A stretch of DNA of 64,000 nt, taken from NCBI RefSeq assembly GCF_024721155.1, contig NZ_JAHVAP010000014.1:1-64000 (forward strand), read 5' to 3'. Below, one piece after another: positions 8,203 through 16,242 of this stretch; within the stretch, counting starts at the first letter, position 1; each line of letters opens with the position of its first letter. Below the pieces are notes generated by a model, which saw only the letters and a list, made by a program, of their open reading frames with translations, made no database searches and had not been told where the DNA came from. The position numbers and the translations under genes were made by a program. The stretch comes from Mucilaginibacter phenanthrenivorans. GTDB taxonomy: Bacteria; Bacteroidota; Bacteroidia; Sphingobacteriales; Sphingobacteriaceae.

Positions 8203-9755
8203 TATTTATTTCTCGATAAACGGTCGTAAAGGAGTTTTACACGTAAATTTCTTACGTCGTTTTCAGTATTAATTTCCGATGGATTAAGGAACTTCTTATT
8301 GAGTTCGGTAAAGTGCAGGTCTATTATTTCTCCGTTCGCCATTAGGTTTTTCAATTCCTGTAAAACTCCCGGAACCATTGTTACGGTAAACGACGGCGAA
8401 TTAACCTTTTGTACGATCCCCTCAAACTGGAGATAATTCAACCGGATGCCCATCATTAGTCGGTAGTGTTCAAATTCCTCCTTGTTCCTGGCAGGTTTAA
8501 GCTGGTAAAGTGTTTCCAAAGCCTGTTTGGTACTGTCGGATACCTGGCTTATTGAAAACTGCATTACTGATTCCACCTTCCCATTCCTGATCTCATAGGG
8601 TGTTATTTTCAAGGCGTGCCAAAATTTCCCCGACTCCTCCGCATTAAAGCCATAGTGGTCGGCGCAATATTTTGTTATAAAAGCATCGATGTTTAGCGGC
8701 CTTGTGCTACTGATGCTTTGCGTATAAGCTTCCACCAGCATATTAAAGCCACTTAAAGGATAAACATGCCTGATGGCATACTCCTCCGCCATTTCATTTT
8801 CAGATTCAAAAACCGGCGAATACTGGCCTGACGTGGACCACGAGGTCATGACAATCCCCTTATAACCCAATGCTGCCGCCGCGGGCACAAAATCGCGGAT
8901 GTTTTTAAAATGCTTCTCCCACTGCGTTAAAAAATAATTATCCGGATTTGAACGGATTGCCGGCGCTCCCCAGATCTCATAACCGCTCTGTACTAATTTC
9001 TGATGATCTCCGAAATTATTCATGTCCCAGCCGTAATTCCAATCAATAAACACGGTACTTTTTGGTAGCAACTTGATAGCTTCGGGATATTTTAATGCGA
9101 TATCCGCCCAAAGCACAGGCGTTTTACCCAGCTTGATCACAATATCGCAAAGCATTTTGATATAGTCGATATACAATTTGGATTTCCCTTCTTTTGCCGC
9201 CTTCAACCTGCAGCGTTCATCATGCCCCAGTAAATAAGTTTCATCGCCGCCGATGTGGATATATTTGGAGGTATGAGTTGCAGCCAATTCGGTGTAGAGA
9301 TCGGTGAACAGCGCCTTGTCCTGCTCAGTTTGCAACGGGCAAACTTGCGAGAAATCCTTTTGATCCTCCCTCAGATCCTTATAGCGTTCGTTCCGTAAAA
9401 TATATTCAACGTGTCCAAAGCTTTGCTGCAGCGGGATCACGTCTATTCCCAAAAAATTGCAGTAATTTATAAACCCGGCGATTTCTTCTTTGGTGTACGC
9501 ATAGCGGTTAGCAATAAGCGGATGCTTTACAAAAGGATAAGTTCCCTCCCATTCCATTATCAGCGTGTTGATTCCTTCCTTACTTAGTTTCAGGGCAAAG
9601 GCCTTCAACGCATCCATTGTCATCACCTGGATCCGTAGATCGATGTGAAAACCTTTTACAATAAAAGGGCTTTGCTGCCTGAAACTGGTTTGTGCGCTTA
9701 AGTTGAAAACAGTTGTTAACGATAGAAAAATTATAACAATACCTTTTTTGAGCAT
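8202..9755 (-). CDS. Secreted beta-N-acetylhexosaminidase (GH20)
   Basis: A roughly 517-residue glycoside hydrolase. Seen: a signal peptide (MLKKGIVIIFLSLTTVF, cleavage after SAQ), a TIM barrel starting at KGFHIDLR, and the GH20 Asp-Glu pair in HIGGDETYLLG, where Glu is the acid/base and Asp polarises the substrate acetamido group. The start at 9755 is chosen because an upstream in-frame Met would put ten extra residues before the signal sequence. First gene of the operon with nagA and nagB; it likely releases GlcNAc in the periplasm. It lacks an obvious N-terminal GH20b domain, placing it among shorter members. Confidence 0.85.
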   Translation of the reverse strand: MLKKGIVIIFLSLTTVFNLSAQTSFRQQSPFIVKGFHIDLRIQVMTMDALKAFALKLSKEGINTLIMEWEGTYPFVKHPLIANRYAYTKEEIAGFINYCNFLGIDVIPLQQSFGHVEYILRNERYKDLREDQKDFSQVCPLQTEQDKALFTDLYTELAATHTSKYIHIGGDETYLLGHDERCRLKAAKEGKSKLYIDYIKMLCDIVIKLGKTPVLWADIALKYPEAIKLLPKSTVFIDWNYGWDMNNFGDHQKLVQSGYEIWGAPAIRSNPDNYFLTQWEKHFKNIRDFVPAAAALGYKGIVMTSWSTSGQYSPVFESENEMAEEYAIRHVYPLSGFNMLVEAYTQSISSTRPLNIDAFITKYCADHYGFNAEESGKFWHALKITPYEIRNGKVESVMQFSISQVSDSTKQALETLYQLKPARNKEEFEHYRLMMGIRLNYLQFEGIVQKVNSPSFTVTMVPGVLQELKNLMANGEIIDLHFTELNKKFLNPSEINTENDVRNLRVKLLYDRLSRNK

Positions 9756-9852
9756 GTTTACTGGGATAAGCGATTGGATTATCAAACTTTGGTATTCCGA
9801 AATTAATAAAAAGATGGAGTAATACTAAAGTTTAAAAGCCATAAACGAAAAA

Positions 9853-9872
9853 AGAGCTCCTGGGGGAACTCT
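9853..9872 (-). terminator. Intrinsic terminator of the 43-codon gene
   Basis: On the minus strand AGAGTTCC, loop CCCA, GGAGCTCT forms an 8-bp stem with one G-U pair, followed at once by six U residues. It lies 26 bases after the stop codon of the small gene at 9898-10029, which supports that gene being a separate transcription unit. Confidence 0.7.
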
Positions 9873-9897
9873 TCTCGCATAAGTAGATATATGATGG

Positions 9898-10029
9898 TCA
9901 GGCAGCTTGTTTTACAGGAGCCTGTTTGTTGCTTTGGGCTTTAAAACGTTCCAAATCTTGCTGTAACAACGCTTTTAATTCAAGGTCAATTGCTTTTAAT
10001 ATTACGGTAGTTTTTGTTGAAGTTTTCAT
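9898..10029 (-). CDS. Small charged peptide, 43 residues, unknown
   Basis: An ORF too short for routine calling: MKTSTKTTVILKAIDLELKA and onward, ending QAPVKQAA. It is Lys/Gln-rich with a central amphipathic-helix-like segment (AIDLELKALLQQDLERFKAQ) and no hydrophobic or signal segment, so a soluble cytoplasmic peptide is expected. Support: clean start, its own intrinsic terminator, isolation between the GH20 and DinB genes, and codon use like its neighbours. I do not recognise the family. The alternative is chance coding, which conservation of the peptide in relatives would settle. Confidence 0.55.
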   Translation of the reverse strand: MKTSTKTTVILKAIDLELKALLQQDLERFKAQSNKQAPVKQAA

Positions 10030-10238
10030 AGGTTATGTTTTTTAGTTGTTTGAATTAATACCAACATTGTGCCATTGTAATTACAAGTCAGCGAATATTT
10101 TACCCCTTGCGAATTTTCTTTAAAAACGCATCTTCAGCTATAATCCTTTCGATAAAATACGAGTTCTCCTGTTTATTGCGGTATTCGAACTGTATAGAAA
10201 AGCACTCACTTTACCAATGGTCCTATCACATAAAAAAG

Positions 10239-10264
10239 CCGGAGACGTGTTTACATCTCCGGCC
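10239..10264. terminator. Bidirectional intrinsic terminator
   Basis: GCCGGAGA (10239-10246) pairs with TCTCCGGC (10257-10264) around a 10-base loop, with A-rich sequence to the left and TAAAAA to the right. It lies 17 bases beyond the stop of the minus-strand DinB-like gene and has U-runs in both directions. The 10030-10238 spacer upstream of it shows no convincing gene. Confidence 0.75.
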
Positions 10265-10280
10265 TAAAAACTGTTATATT

Positions 10281-10808
10281 TTAGAATAACATTTCGGCAG
10301 GCGGGGTTACACCTTTTAAACGCAGGTAAACGGTTGTTTGCCCGCGATGATGCGTTTGGTGTTCAAAGCCCTTTCCAAACAATTCAAATTTTTCCATGTC
10401 CTTACCGGCAAACTTTGTGGTTTCGGCCAGTTGGGCGGCTGTCATTCCCTGTAAGGAACTTATTGCAAAATCGTAGCTGTCCATAACTGCCTTTGTGGTG
10501 GCCTCTTTTGTTTGGGCTACGGTTTTCTCTACTGATACGCCCTTCCCCAGCGGGCTTTCCTTACCACTTGCCGTCGCGCAGAAAAAATAATTGGCGTCAG
10601 CCAGGTGCAGCATTTGCTGTGCAAAGTTCCGCATTTCGGGCGTGGGCTTAAATGCGTAGCCGTCTGCAGGCATGGCGTCAAGGTAGGCTTTGGTGTAGGC
10701 TTTTGCCCGGGTGAACTCGCCCACAAGTTCAGCCTGGGTAAATTGCGCGTAAACCGAACTGCAGGCAAATGTTACCAGCATCGTTAATACTAATGATAAC
10801 TTTTTCAT
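10281..10808 (-). CDS. Exported DinB-like four-helix protein
   Basis: A 175-residue protein with a signal peptide (MKKLSLVLTMLVTFACSSVY, cleavage after AQ) and a DinB/DUF664-like fold: helix 1 with FKPTPEMRNFAQQMLHLADAN (metal-ligand His candidate), a middle helix, and HQTHHRGQTTVYLRLKG near the C terminus with the two conserved His residues. The DinB superfamily includes metal-dependent thiol transferases and hydrolases; substrate unknown. Unusual in that most DinB proteins are cytoplasmic. Transcribed alone, closed by a strong terminator. Confidence 0.8.
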   Translation of the reverse strand: MKKLSLVLTMLVTFACSSVYAQFTQAELVGEFTRAKAYTKAYLDAMPADGYAFKPTPEMRNFAQQMLHLADANYFFCATASGKESPLGKGVSVEKTVAQTKEATTKAVMDSYDFAISSLQGMTAAQLAETTKFAGKDMEKFELFGKGFEHQTHHRGQTTVYLRLKGVTPPAEMLF

Positions 10809-10926
10809 GATCTTAAGATTTATAATTGGTAATTGGTTAAAATTCGCTGAAGCCTTAGGATGCGACGGGGTTAACGCACGTATAAATATAGGTTAAAATT
10901 AACAAATTTCAAGAAGCTTTATAAGC

Positions 10927-11415
10927 CTATCGCGAAAGTCGGTTTATAAGGATTTCATGCAGTGGATATAATACGGTTAACTTGTCTTTATCTGCCATTT
11001 CAAATTCGCTGAATTCAAAGCCGGGAGCAACCGCGCAGCTTACAAGGGTAAAGCTAGTTTTCGATGGAATTTCGGCCGCAAACCATAACCCGGCTTTAAC
11101 AACAAGCGACAAATTCCCCGTAGCACTATCAGAAAGTTCAAGCGGATAGTGATCTCCGTTTTCGTCTATCACATGAACATGTAAAGGTGCTCCTTTATGA
11201 AAATACCAAATCTCGTCCGACTGGATGCGATGAAAGCCTGAATAATCATTTCCCTCCAGCAAATAATAAATAGAAGTGCAGGCTCTTTTAAATTTGAACG
11301 AGTCGTTCCCTGTAACTACAATTTCGGAACGGAAAACTTCCCGGTAATAACCACCCTCAGGATGAGGCTGTAGTTGTAAATGATCAATCCAATACGCTGC
11401 GTTTTTTTCATCCAT
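10927..11415 (-). CDS. Cupin-fold DUF985 family protein
   Basis: A 162-residue cupin of the DUF985 (Cupin_5) family. Seen: YWIDHLQLQPHPEGGYYREVFRS at the N terminus, the jelly-roll segments SIYYLLEGNDYSGFHRIQSDEIWYFHKGAPLHVHVID and VVKAGLWFAAEI, and VAPGFEFSEFEMAD at the end, all typical. Function is unknown for the family; a metal-binding or sugar-binding role is assumed from the fold. The start at 11415 (MDEKN) is preferred over an ATG 18 bases upstream because it leaves a two-base gap after the transporter stop instead of an overlap. Co-transcribed with that transporter. Confidence 0.85.
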   Translation of the reverse strand: MDEKNAAYWIDHLQLQPHPEGGYYREVFRSEIVVTGNDSFKFKRACTSIYYLLEGNDYSGFHRIQSDEIWYFHKGAPLHVHVIDENGDHYPLELSDSATGNLSLVVKAGLWFAAEIPSKTSFTLVSCAVAPGFEFSEFEMADKDKLTVLYPLHEILINRLSR

Positions 11416-11416
11416 A

Positions 11417-12739
11417 TTAAACCGGGATTTCAATATCTGCCCTTTTTACCTTTTTCTCTGCCATCAATAATATGATCAGTAAAAATAATCCTATTGCAAA
11501 AAAGCAATCAAGCGTTAATGCCGAATTACGCATTTCATGTGTCCATGCTTCAACAAATGCAAAACAAAATAGCCCCACAACTATTGCTATTTTTTCCGTC
11601 ACGTCATAAAAACTAAAAAATGAGGCGGTGTCAGGAATATTTGCAGGAAGGTACTTTGAATAAGTTGAGCGTGATAAAGATTGCACTCCGCCCATCACCA
11701 ATCCAACTACCACGGCAGCGAAATAAAACTGCTTAACAGTAGCTACAAAATAAACACAGCAACAGATTATAGTCCAAATCGCAACCAAGCCTATCAAGGT
11801 TTTAACATTACCGTACTTAGCTGATGATTTTGAAGTTATAAGCGCCCCCACTACTGCCAAAAGTTGTATAATTAATATAATAGGAATAAGCGAATCGTCA
11901 CCCATATGCAGCTCCTTCGCAGCGAAATTAGCAGCAACCAACATAATAGTTTGTACGCCAACCGAATAGAAAAAAAAGGCCCCCAAAAATCGCTTTAACA
12001 AAGGCATCTCCCTTACCTTTCCAAATACTTTAGCCAGCTCTTTAAATCCCCCGGTAAATACATTATAGTTATGTGAACCTGCATTTGGAATACCTTTCGG
12101 TAATTTCAGGAACGGGATAATGGCAAAACCAATCCACCATAGGGCTACTATCAAAAATGATATACGGGCAGCCTTATCCTCTGTGATGCCAAAAATAGTA
12201 TGGAACTGGATAGGGACTAAACAGATCAACTGCACTACAACACTACCGACGAAGCCATATATAAAACCTTTGGCGCTAACGGCGTCCTGCTGGTCGACTG
12301 TAGCAATTTGGGGGAGATAAGAGTTATAAAAAACAAACCCACCACAATAACCTATGGATGCAAGGCCGTAACATATCAGGGGAGCTTCCAGCGGCCTCTT
12401 TTCCTGTAAGAAAAACAATCCGGCACAGGCAAGGCTGCCCATCCAGGTAAACAGCTGCAGGTATATTTTTTTATTGCCACGATAATCAGCTATCGACGTT
12501 AATATTGGTAGCAATGCTACTACTATCAGGTATGAAAAACCTAAAATATAGGTTGATAATACAGTGTTTACATATTGATGTCCGAAGAACGAAACCATAT
12601 TGCCATTTTGAGAATTGGCGGTTATCGCAACGAAGTAAGCAGGAAATATGGTCGAAATGATCACCATATTGTAGGATTGATTAGCCCAATCGAACATGCA
12701 CCATGCCCATATGGTTTTCTTATTATTTTTAGCTTCCAT
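11417..12739 (-). CDS. MFS transporter, Atg22/UMF1-like
   Basis: A 440-residue integral membrane protein with about 12 TM segments. The N-terminal WAWCMFDWANQSYNMVIIST signature identifies the vacuole-effluxer Atg22-like / UMF1 group of the MFS; the GGVQSLSRSTYSKYLP motif in the second half also fits. In bacteria the substrate is unknown; Atg22 of yeast exports amino acids from vacuoles. It precedes and likely shares a transcript with the DUF985 cupin gene. A terminator (12791-12808) separates it from the SDR gene upstream. Confidence 0.85.
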   Translation of the reverse strand: MEAKNNKKTIWAWCMFDWANQSYNMVIISTIFPAYFVAITANSQNGNMVSFFGHQYVNTVLSTYILGFSYLIVVALLPILTSIADYRGNKKIYLQLFTWMGSLACAGLFFLQEKRPLEAPLICYGLASIGYCGGFVFYNSYLPQIATVDQQDAVSAKGFIYGFVGSVVVQLICLVPIQFHTIFGITEDKAARISFLIVALWWIGFAIIPFLKLPKGIPNAGSHNYNVFTGGFKELAKVFGKVREMPLLKRFLGAFFFYSVGVQTIMLVAANFAAKELHMGDDSLIPIILIIQLLAVVGALITSKSSAKYGNVKTLIGLVAIWTIICCCVYFVATVKQFYFAAVVVGLVMGGVQSLSRSTYSKYLPANIPDTASFFSFYDVTEKIAIVVGLFCFAFVEAWTHEMRNSALTLDCFFAIGLFLLIILLMAEKKVKRADIEIPV

Positions 12740-12790
12740 TCAGGCGCTAAAAATATATAAAATTCAGGATGGTGGAAGAAAAATAAAAAA

Positions 12791-12808
12791 GCCTTGCTAA
12801 TGCAAGGC
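12791..12808 (-). terminator. Intrinsic terminator after the SDR gene
   Basis: GCCTTGC (12791-12797), loop TAAT, GCAAGGC (12802-12808). Read on the minus strand the hairpin is followed by TTTTTTATTT. It ends transcripts of the SDR gene at 12879-13628 before the Atg22-like transporter gene. Confidence 0.75.
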
Positions 12809-12828
12809 CAAGATCAAAGCTGGAACAA

Positions 12829-12873
12829 CATATACCATAGCGATGGGTTTTAAACCCATCGCTATGGTATATG
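12829..12873. repeat. Long perfect palindrome, shared-core family copy 1
   Basis: Two 22-base arms (12829-12850 and 12852-12873) are perfect reverse complements around one central T. The inner part (TAGCGATGGGTTT and its complement) is identical to the palindrome at 46671-46717, while the outer part of the arms differs but still pairs. It sits just after the SDR stop and before the terminator. Confidence 0.85.
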
Positions 12874-12878
12874 TTAAT

Positions 12879-13628
12879 TTACTCCCTACCCTGGTTCAAA
12901 ACGCTTAAAGCTTGTTCTGGCGATGTAAGGTACAACTGGTACAGTTCAGCAGTTTTACCAACATGTACTTCATATTCATCCTTTTCAAACCCATCTATTA
13001 AACCCTGTGCGACAACTTCCGGAGGGATGCCATTTTCTTTTCCACCAATTTCTGCAGACAGCTCAGTATCAACCAGCGGCGGCATCAATTCAAATACTTT
13101 AATCCCGGTATTTAAGGCAAGTGTATATCTTAATGCCCTGGTATAAGCGTGTAAGGCCGCTTTGCTTGCCGCGTACGTTGGTAAATTGATCCCGGGCGCA
13201 AATACGACTATCGAGGTTACATTTACAATGGCAGCTTCCTTTGAAGCCTTAAGTAAAGGCAACAACTTATCTATAAACCTGATGATCGACAGATAATTGG
13301 TATTGATCTCGTCAGATGCTTTTGAATACGCATCGCCGCCATCTCCCAGGCGATGTAAGAATGCCTGGCCCGCGTTATTTATCAAAATGTCAAGTCCGCC
13401 AAATTCGTTGGTCAGTTTTTCGAATATGTTATTCAAATCACTTTCACTGTTAACGTCTGTTGCTATATAACTAACGTTGGTTAATTGGGTAGCTGCTTTT
13501 TTAAGACGATCCTCGCTCCTGCCGGTAATAATTACCTTATTACCTCTTTCACTTAAAAGTTTGGCTGTCTGAAAGCCGATCCCTGAACCACCACCTGTGA
13601 TCAGGACTGTTTTTCCTGTAATATTCAT
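12879..13628 (-). CDS. SDR-family oxidoreductase (DltE-like)
   Basis: A 249-residue classical short-chain dehydrogenase. Seen: NAD(P)-binding TGGGSGIG near residue 11, NNAGQAF, catalytic Ser in NVTSIV, and YAASK (Tyr and Lys of the active site). It resembles the DltE / YdfG-like group; substrate unknown. The start at 13628 (MNITGKTVLITGG) is chosen because the longer in-frame reading (to 13694) runs into repetitive, Lys-rich low-complexity codons from the spacer. It follows the DHA2 efflux gene on the same strand and may be part of the TetR-controlled unit. Confidence 0.88.
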   Translation of the reverse strand: MNITGKTVLITGGGSGIGFQTAKLLSERGNKVIITGRSEDRLKKAATQLTNVSYIATDVNSESDLNNIFEKLTNEFGGLDILINNAGQAFLHRLGDGGDAYSKASDEINTNYLSIIRFIDKLLPLLKASKEAAIVNVTSIVVFAPGINLPTYAASKAALHAYTRALRYTLALNTGIKVFELMPPLVDTELSAEIGGKENGIPPEVVAQGLIDGFEKDEYEVHVGKTAELYQLYLTSPEQALSVLNQGRE

Positions 13629-13695
13629 TGTTATGTTTGTTTTAGTATTGTGTTTTTTTCTTGATTCCTGTTTTTTGACTCCTACTTTTTTCAAC

Positions 13696-13723
13696 TAATC
13701 TCTAATCTCCAGCCTCTAATCTC
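13696..13723. repeat. Tandem 7-bp array in operon spacer
   Basis: Four adjacent 7-base units: TAATCTC, TAATCTC, CAGCCTC, TAATCTC, then a diverged TAACATT. On the minus strand the unit reads GAGATTA, close to the GAGATTT units at 24162-24231. It fills the spacer between the DHA2 stop (13729) and the SDR start (13628), next to another imperfect repeat of about 15 bases (13655-13692). Confidence 0.65.
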
Positions 13724-13728
13724 TAACA

Positions 13729-15279
13729 TTAGTGATCCGTCAAGATCATTTTCGGTGCAGTGTTTTTTGGCGCCCTAACCACGATCAATAATAAAGGCAA
13801 CGTAATTGCGAACAGCAGACCTATCAGGTAATAGCTATCCACGTAGCTCAGCAAAGTTGATTGCTTAACAACAGCAAGATCAATAACCTGCATACCCTTT
13901 ATTTTCGCATCCATCACGCCGATCCCTTTATTGTGAAAATATGCAGTGTATGAATTAAGCCGCTCAACTGCCTGCGGATTGGTATTTGTTATGTTCGACA
14001 GCAAATCAGTACGGTGTGCAGCTATTCTACGTGCGGCGTAAGTGTTGATAGCTGAAATCCCGAACGCACCGCCCAGTTGCCGCATCATATTGTTTAACGA
14101 AGCGCCCTGTGGAATATCCTTTGGCGCCAGTGATGATATGGCCAGCATGGTCAATGGCACGGTTAAAAACGCCATACCCAAAGCACGGAAGATGAGGTTT
14201 ATGGTGATAGTGAACGCCGATGTATCCAGGCTCATGCCCGACATGTTCCAGTTAAAATAGATGAAACAGCCAAAGCCGGCCGCAACGATGATCAGTGGCG
14301 ATAACCCGGCCTGTAAAAGCTTACCCGAAACTATCAACCCTAATATGGCTATTATGGCACCGGGCAACAATAATAGGCCGGTTTGCGTTGGCGTGAAACC
14401 AAGCAATCGTTGTGCAATTACCGGCGTGAGGAAGATGGATGTAAACATCCCTATCCCTGTAATAAACGTGAGCAGGGCGGCAACTGTTAATGTTTTGCTT
14501 TTAAATACCCTGAGGTTCACCACCGGATGTTCCACATGCAGTTCCCAGATAATAAAAGCTGTTAATGCGATAACGGAAGTGATGGTAAGGACGGTAATAT
14601 ACCCGGTTGCAAACCAGTCTTCTGTTTGACCCCTTTCAAGCACCGTTTGCAACGAACCTATTCCGATGGCTAACAAAATAATGCCAGCCCAATCTACCGC
14701 ATGAATTTTGGATTTTATGGTCGGCTCAGTCAGCAGGAAGTAACATGAGGTGGCGGCCATGATGCCAATCGGAATGTTGATGTAAAATATCAACGGCCAG
14801 GAATAATTTTCAGTGATGATACCGCCCATCGTTGGGCCGATAGTTGGGCCTATGAATACCCCTACGCCAAATATTGCACTAGCAACACCTTGTTTCTCCT
14901 TAGGGAACAGCTCAAAAATAACCGCCTGCGAAACAGAGAGCAGCGCACCGCCGCCAAGGCCCTGTAAAAAGCGAAAGAATACCAATGTCCAGATGTTCGT
15001 TGCACTCCCGCACATAAAAGAACAAAGCACAAACAGGATAATAGAACCGATGTAGTAATTCCTTCGCCCCAGGTTGATGGTCAAAAAGCTGGTTAAGGGT
15101 ATGATGATGACATTTGCAATTGCATACGCTGTGATTACCCAGGTGGTATCCTCCAGCGTCGCGCCAAGATTACCGCTCATGTGCGAGAGGGCAACATTTA
15201 CTATGGTCGTATCTATAAGCTCCATAACCGCGGCGAGAAGTACGGTGATTATCAGCAAGTTTCTTTTTAGGTTGTTCAT
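13729..15279 (-). CDS. DHA2-family MFS multidrug efflux pump (EmrB-like)
   Basis: A roughly 516-residue, 14-TM drug:proton antiporter. Seen: the ELIDTTIVNVALSHMS motif of TM1 (motif D1 of DHA2 pumps), WVITAYAIANVI in TM2, LGRRNYY in loop 2-3, and GPTIGPTMGGIITENYSWPLIFYINIPIG (motif C plus the W-x-x-I-F-x-I-N-x-P-I-G block). The start at 15279 (MNNLKRN) is preferred because the ATG at 15303 lies inside the perfect operator palindrome. It lies directly downstream of the tetR-type repressor gene. Substrates not predictable. No EmrA-like membrane fusion protein is adjacent. Confidence 0.88.
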   Translation of the reverse strand: MNNLKRNLLIITVLLAAVMELIDTTIVNVALSHMSGNLGATLEDTTWVITAYAIANVIIIPLTSFLTINLGRRNYYIGSIILFVLCSFMCGSATNIWTLVFFRFLQGLGGGALLSVSQAVIFELFPKEKQGVASAIFGVGVFIGPTIGPTMGGIITENYSWPLIFYINIPIGIMAATSCYFLLTEPTIKSKIHAVDWAGIILLAIGIGSLQTVLERGQTEDWFATGYITVLTITSVIALTAFIIWELHVEHPVVNLRVFKSKTLTVAALLTFITGIGMFTSIFLTPVIAQRLLGFTPTQTGLLLLPGAIIAILGLIVSGKLLQAGLSPLIIVAAGFGCFIYFNWNMSGMSLDTSAFTITINLIFRALGMAFLTVPLTMLAISSLAPKDIPQGASLNNMMRQLGGAFGISAINTYAARRIAAHRTDLLSNITNTNPQAVERLNSYTAYFHNKGIGVMDAKIKGMQVIDLAVVKQSTLLSYVDSYYLIGLLFAITLPLLLIVVRAPKNTAPKMILTDH

Positions 15280-15300
15280 TTTTTGTTTTTGTAATTCAAA

Positions 15301-15330
15301 CATTAAAAAGACCGATCGGTCTTTTTAATG
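15301..15330. promoter_or_regulatory. TetR-type operator 1, perfect 30-bp palindrome
   Basis: A perfect 30-base palindrome with central AGACCGATCGGTCT, lying between the repressor stop (15341) and the DHA2 start (15279). The core matches a second site upstream of the repressor gene at 12 of 14 positions. It is the obvious operator for the pump gene. Confidence 0.85.
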
Positions 15331-15340
15331 TCAAAAAAAA

Positions 15341-15928
15341 TTAAATACTGTTTTGTTCGATTTCTGCCTTAAGGATCTCTATCACTACATGCATGTGTTT
15401 TGGGTCATTTTGAACTTTACTGATCAATATGGCCCCCTCAATCATGGTGAACATTTTTGTAGCGAACAAATCTGCGTTAAACGTTTTGGGAAACTCGCCC
15501 CTCTCATGCCCCAACTTAATGATATTCGAGATCCGGCCGCGGAACCTGTCGATAGACTCATTTACCTTTTGCTTGATTGCCGGGTTAGTATCATCGACTT
15601 CGGTACCAAAATTCAAGATTGGGCATCCGGCATTATTAGCCTTGAATAATTTATTTTCATAAAAATCCAACAAGGCGAAAAGCTTATCCTTTGCTGTTGT
15701 TTTAGCATCAATGCTTTTGTTGATCTCGTCAGAAAGGTTTTTAGTCAGGTACTTATATGCTTCAAGACAAATCTCCTCCTTGCTTTCAAAGTTTCCATAT
15801 AATCCCCCCTTGGCAAGTTTGGTAGCTTCCATTATGTCGCTCATTGAAGTACCGGCAATACCCTTCTGGTTGAAGATGGGCGCTGCCTTTTCAATAATAA
15901 ACTGCCGTGTTCTTTCTGCCTTTGTCAT
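15341..15928 (-). CDS. TetR/AcrR-family transcriptional repressor
   Basis: A 195-residue TetR-family regulator. Seen: the N-terminal helix-turn-helix segment TRQFIIEKAAPIFNQKGIAGTSMSDIMEATKLAKGGLYGNFESKEEI (residues about 7-53), followed by an all-helical ligand-binding domain. It lies 61 bases upstream of the efflux gene on the same strand, and matching palindromes flank it, so it is inferred to repress both itself and the pump. The ligand is unknown, probably a pump substrate. Confidence 0.92.
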   Translation of the reverse strand: MTKAERTRQFIIEKAAPIFNQKGIAGTSMSDIMEATKLAKGGLYGNFESKEEICLEAYKYLTKNLSDEINKSIDAKTTAKDKLFALLDFYENKLFKANNAGCPILNFGTEVDDTNPAIKQKVNESIDRFRGRISNIIKLGHERGEFPKTFNADLFATKMFTMIEGAILISKVQNDPKHMHVVIEILKAEIEQNSI

Positions 15929-15936
15929 TATAAGTA

Positions 15937-15967
15937 CAAATATAAACCGATTGGTCTATTTTATCAA
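15937..15967 (-). promoter_or_regulatory. Promoter with overlapping TetR-type operator 2
   Basis: On the minus strand, a -33-like TTG (15965-15967) and a -7 box TATATTTG (15937-15944), matching the Bacteroidota TAnnTTTG consensus, are 20 bases apart. The operator-like AAACCGATTGGTCT (15944-15957) fills the spacer, so bound repressor would block RNA polymerase. The -7 box ends only 9 bases before the ATG at 15928, implying a very short or absent leader. Confidence 0.7.
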
Positions 15968-16018
15968 GGTGATTTTATTTTAGTTTACGCTGGGATTACA
16001 AATTGCCTGGCAAATATG

Positions 16019-16174
16019 CGTAGGGGCGTATAGCATACGCCCTTGCCACCGTTTGTACATACCGCAATCATTTCTGTCCGTTTTTATAGGGCTGCTATAC
16101 GCCCTTGCCACCGTTTGTACATACCGCAATCATTTCTGTCCGCTTTTATAGGGCGTATGCTATACGCCCCTACG
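16019..16174. repeat. Composite palindromic repeat (REP-like) upstream of the transposase
   Basis: Outer 24-base arms (16019-16042 and 16151-16174) are perfect reverse complements starting CGTAGGGGCGTATAGC. Inside lie two direct repeats of 58 bases (16035-16092 and 16097-16154) that differ at one visible position. The block ends 69 bases before the REP-associated tyrosine transposase start, an arrangement typical of REP elements mobilised by that enzyme. No other complete copy occurs in the window. Confidence 0.85.
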
Positions 16175-16242
16175 GAAAAACATTACTTTTATTATGTTTA
16201 CACACGATATCTTATACTTTAAAACCCAACCTGAAATCACAT

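Noticed and set aside
10107..10289. ORF of 60 codons on the + strand
   Set aside because: Runs through a terminator hairpin, has no recognisable domain and overlaps the DinB gene end.
16105..16242. N-terminal extension of the RAYT gene
   Set aside because: Encoded by repeat DNA; conserved transposase sequence begins after 16243.
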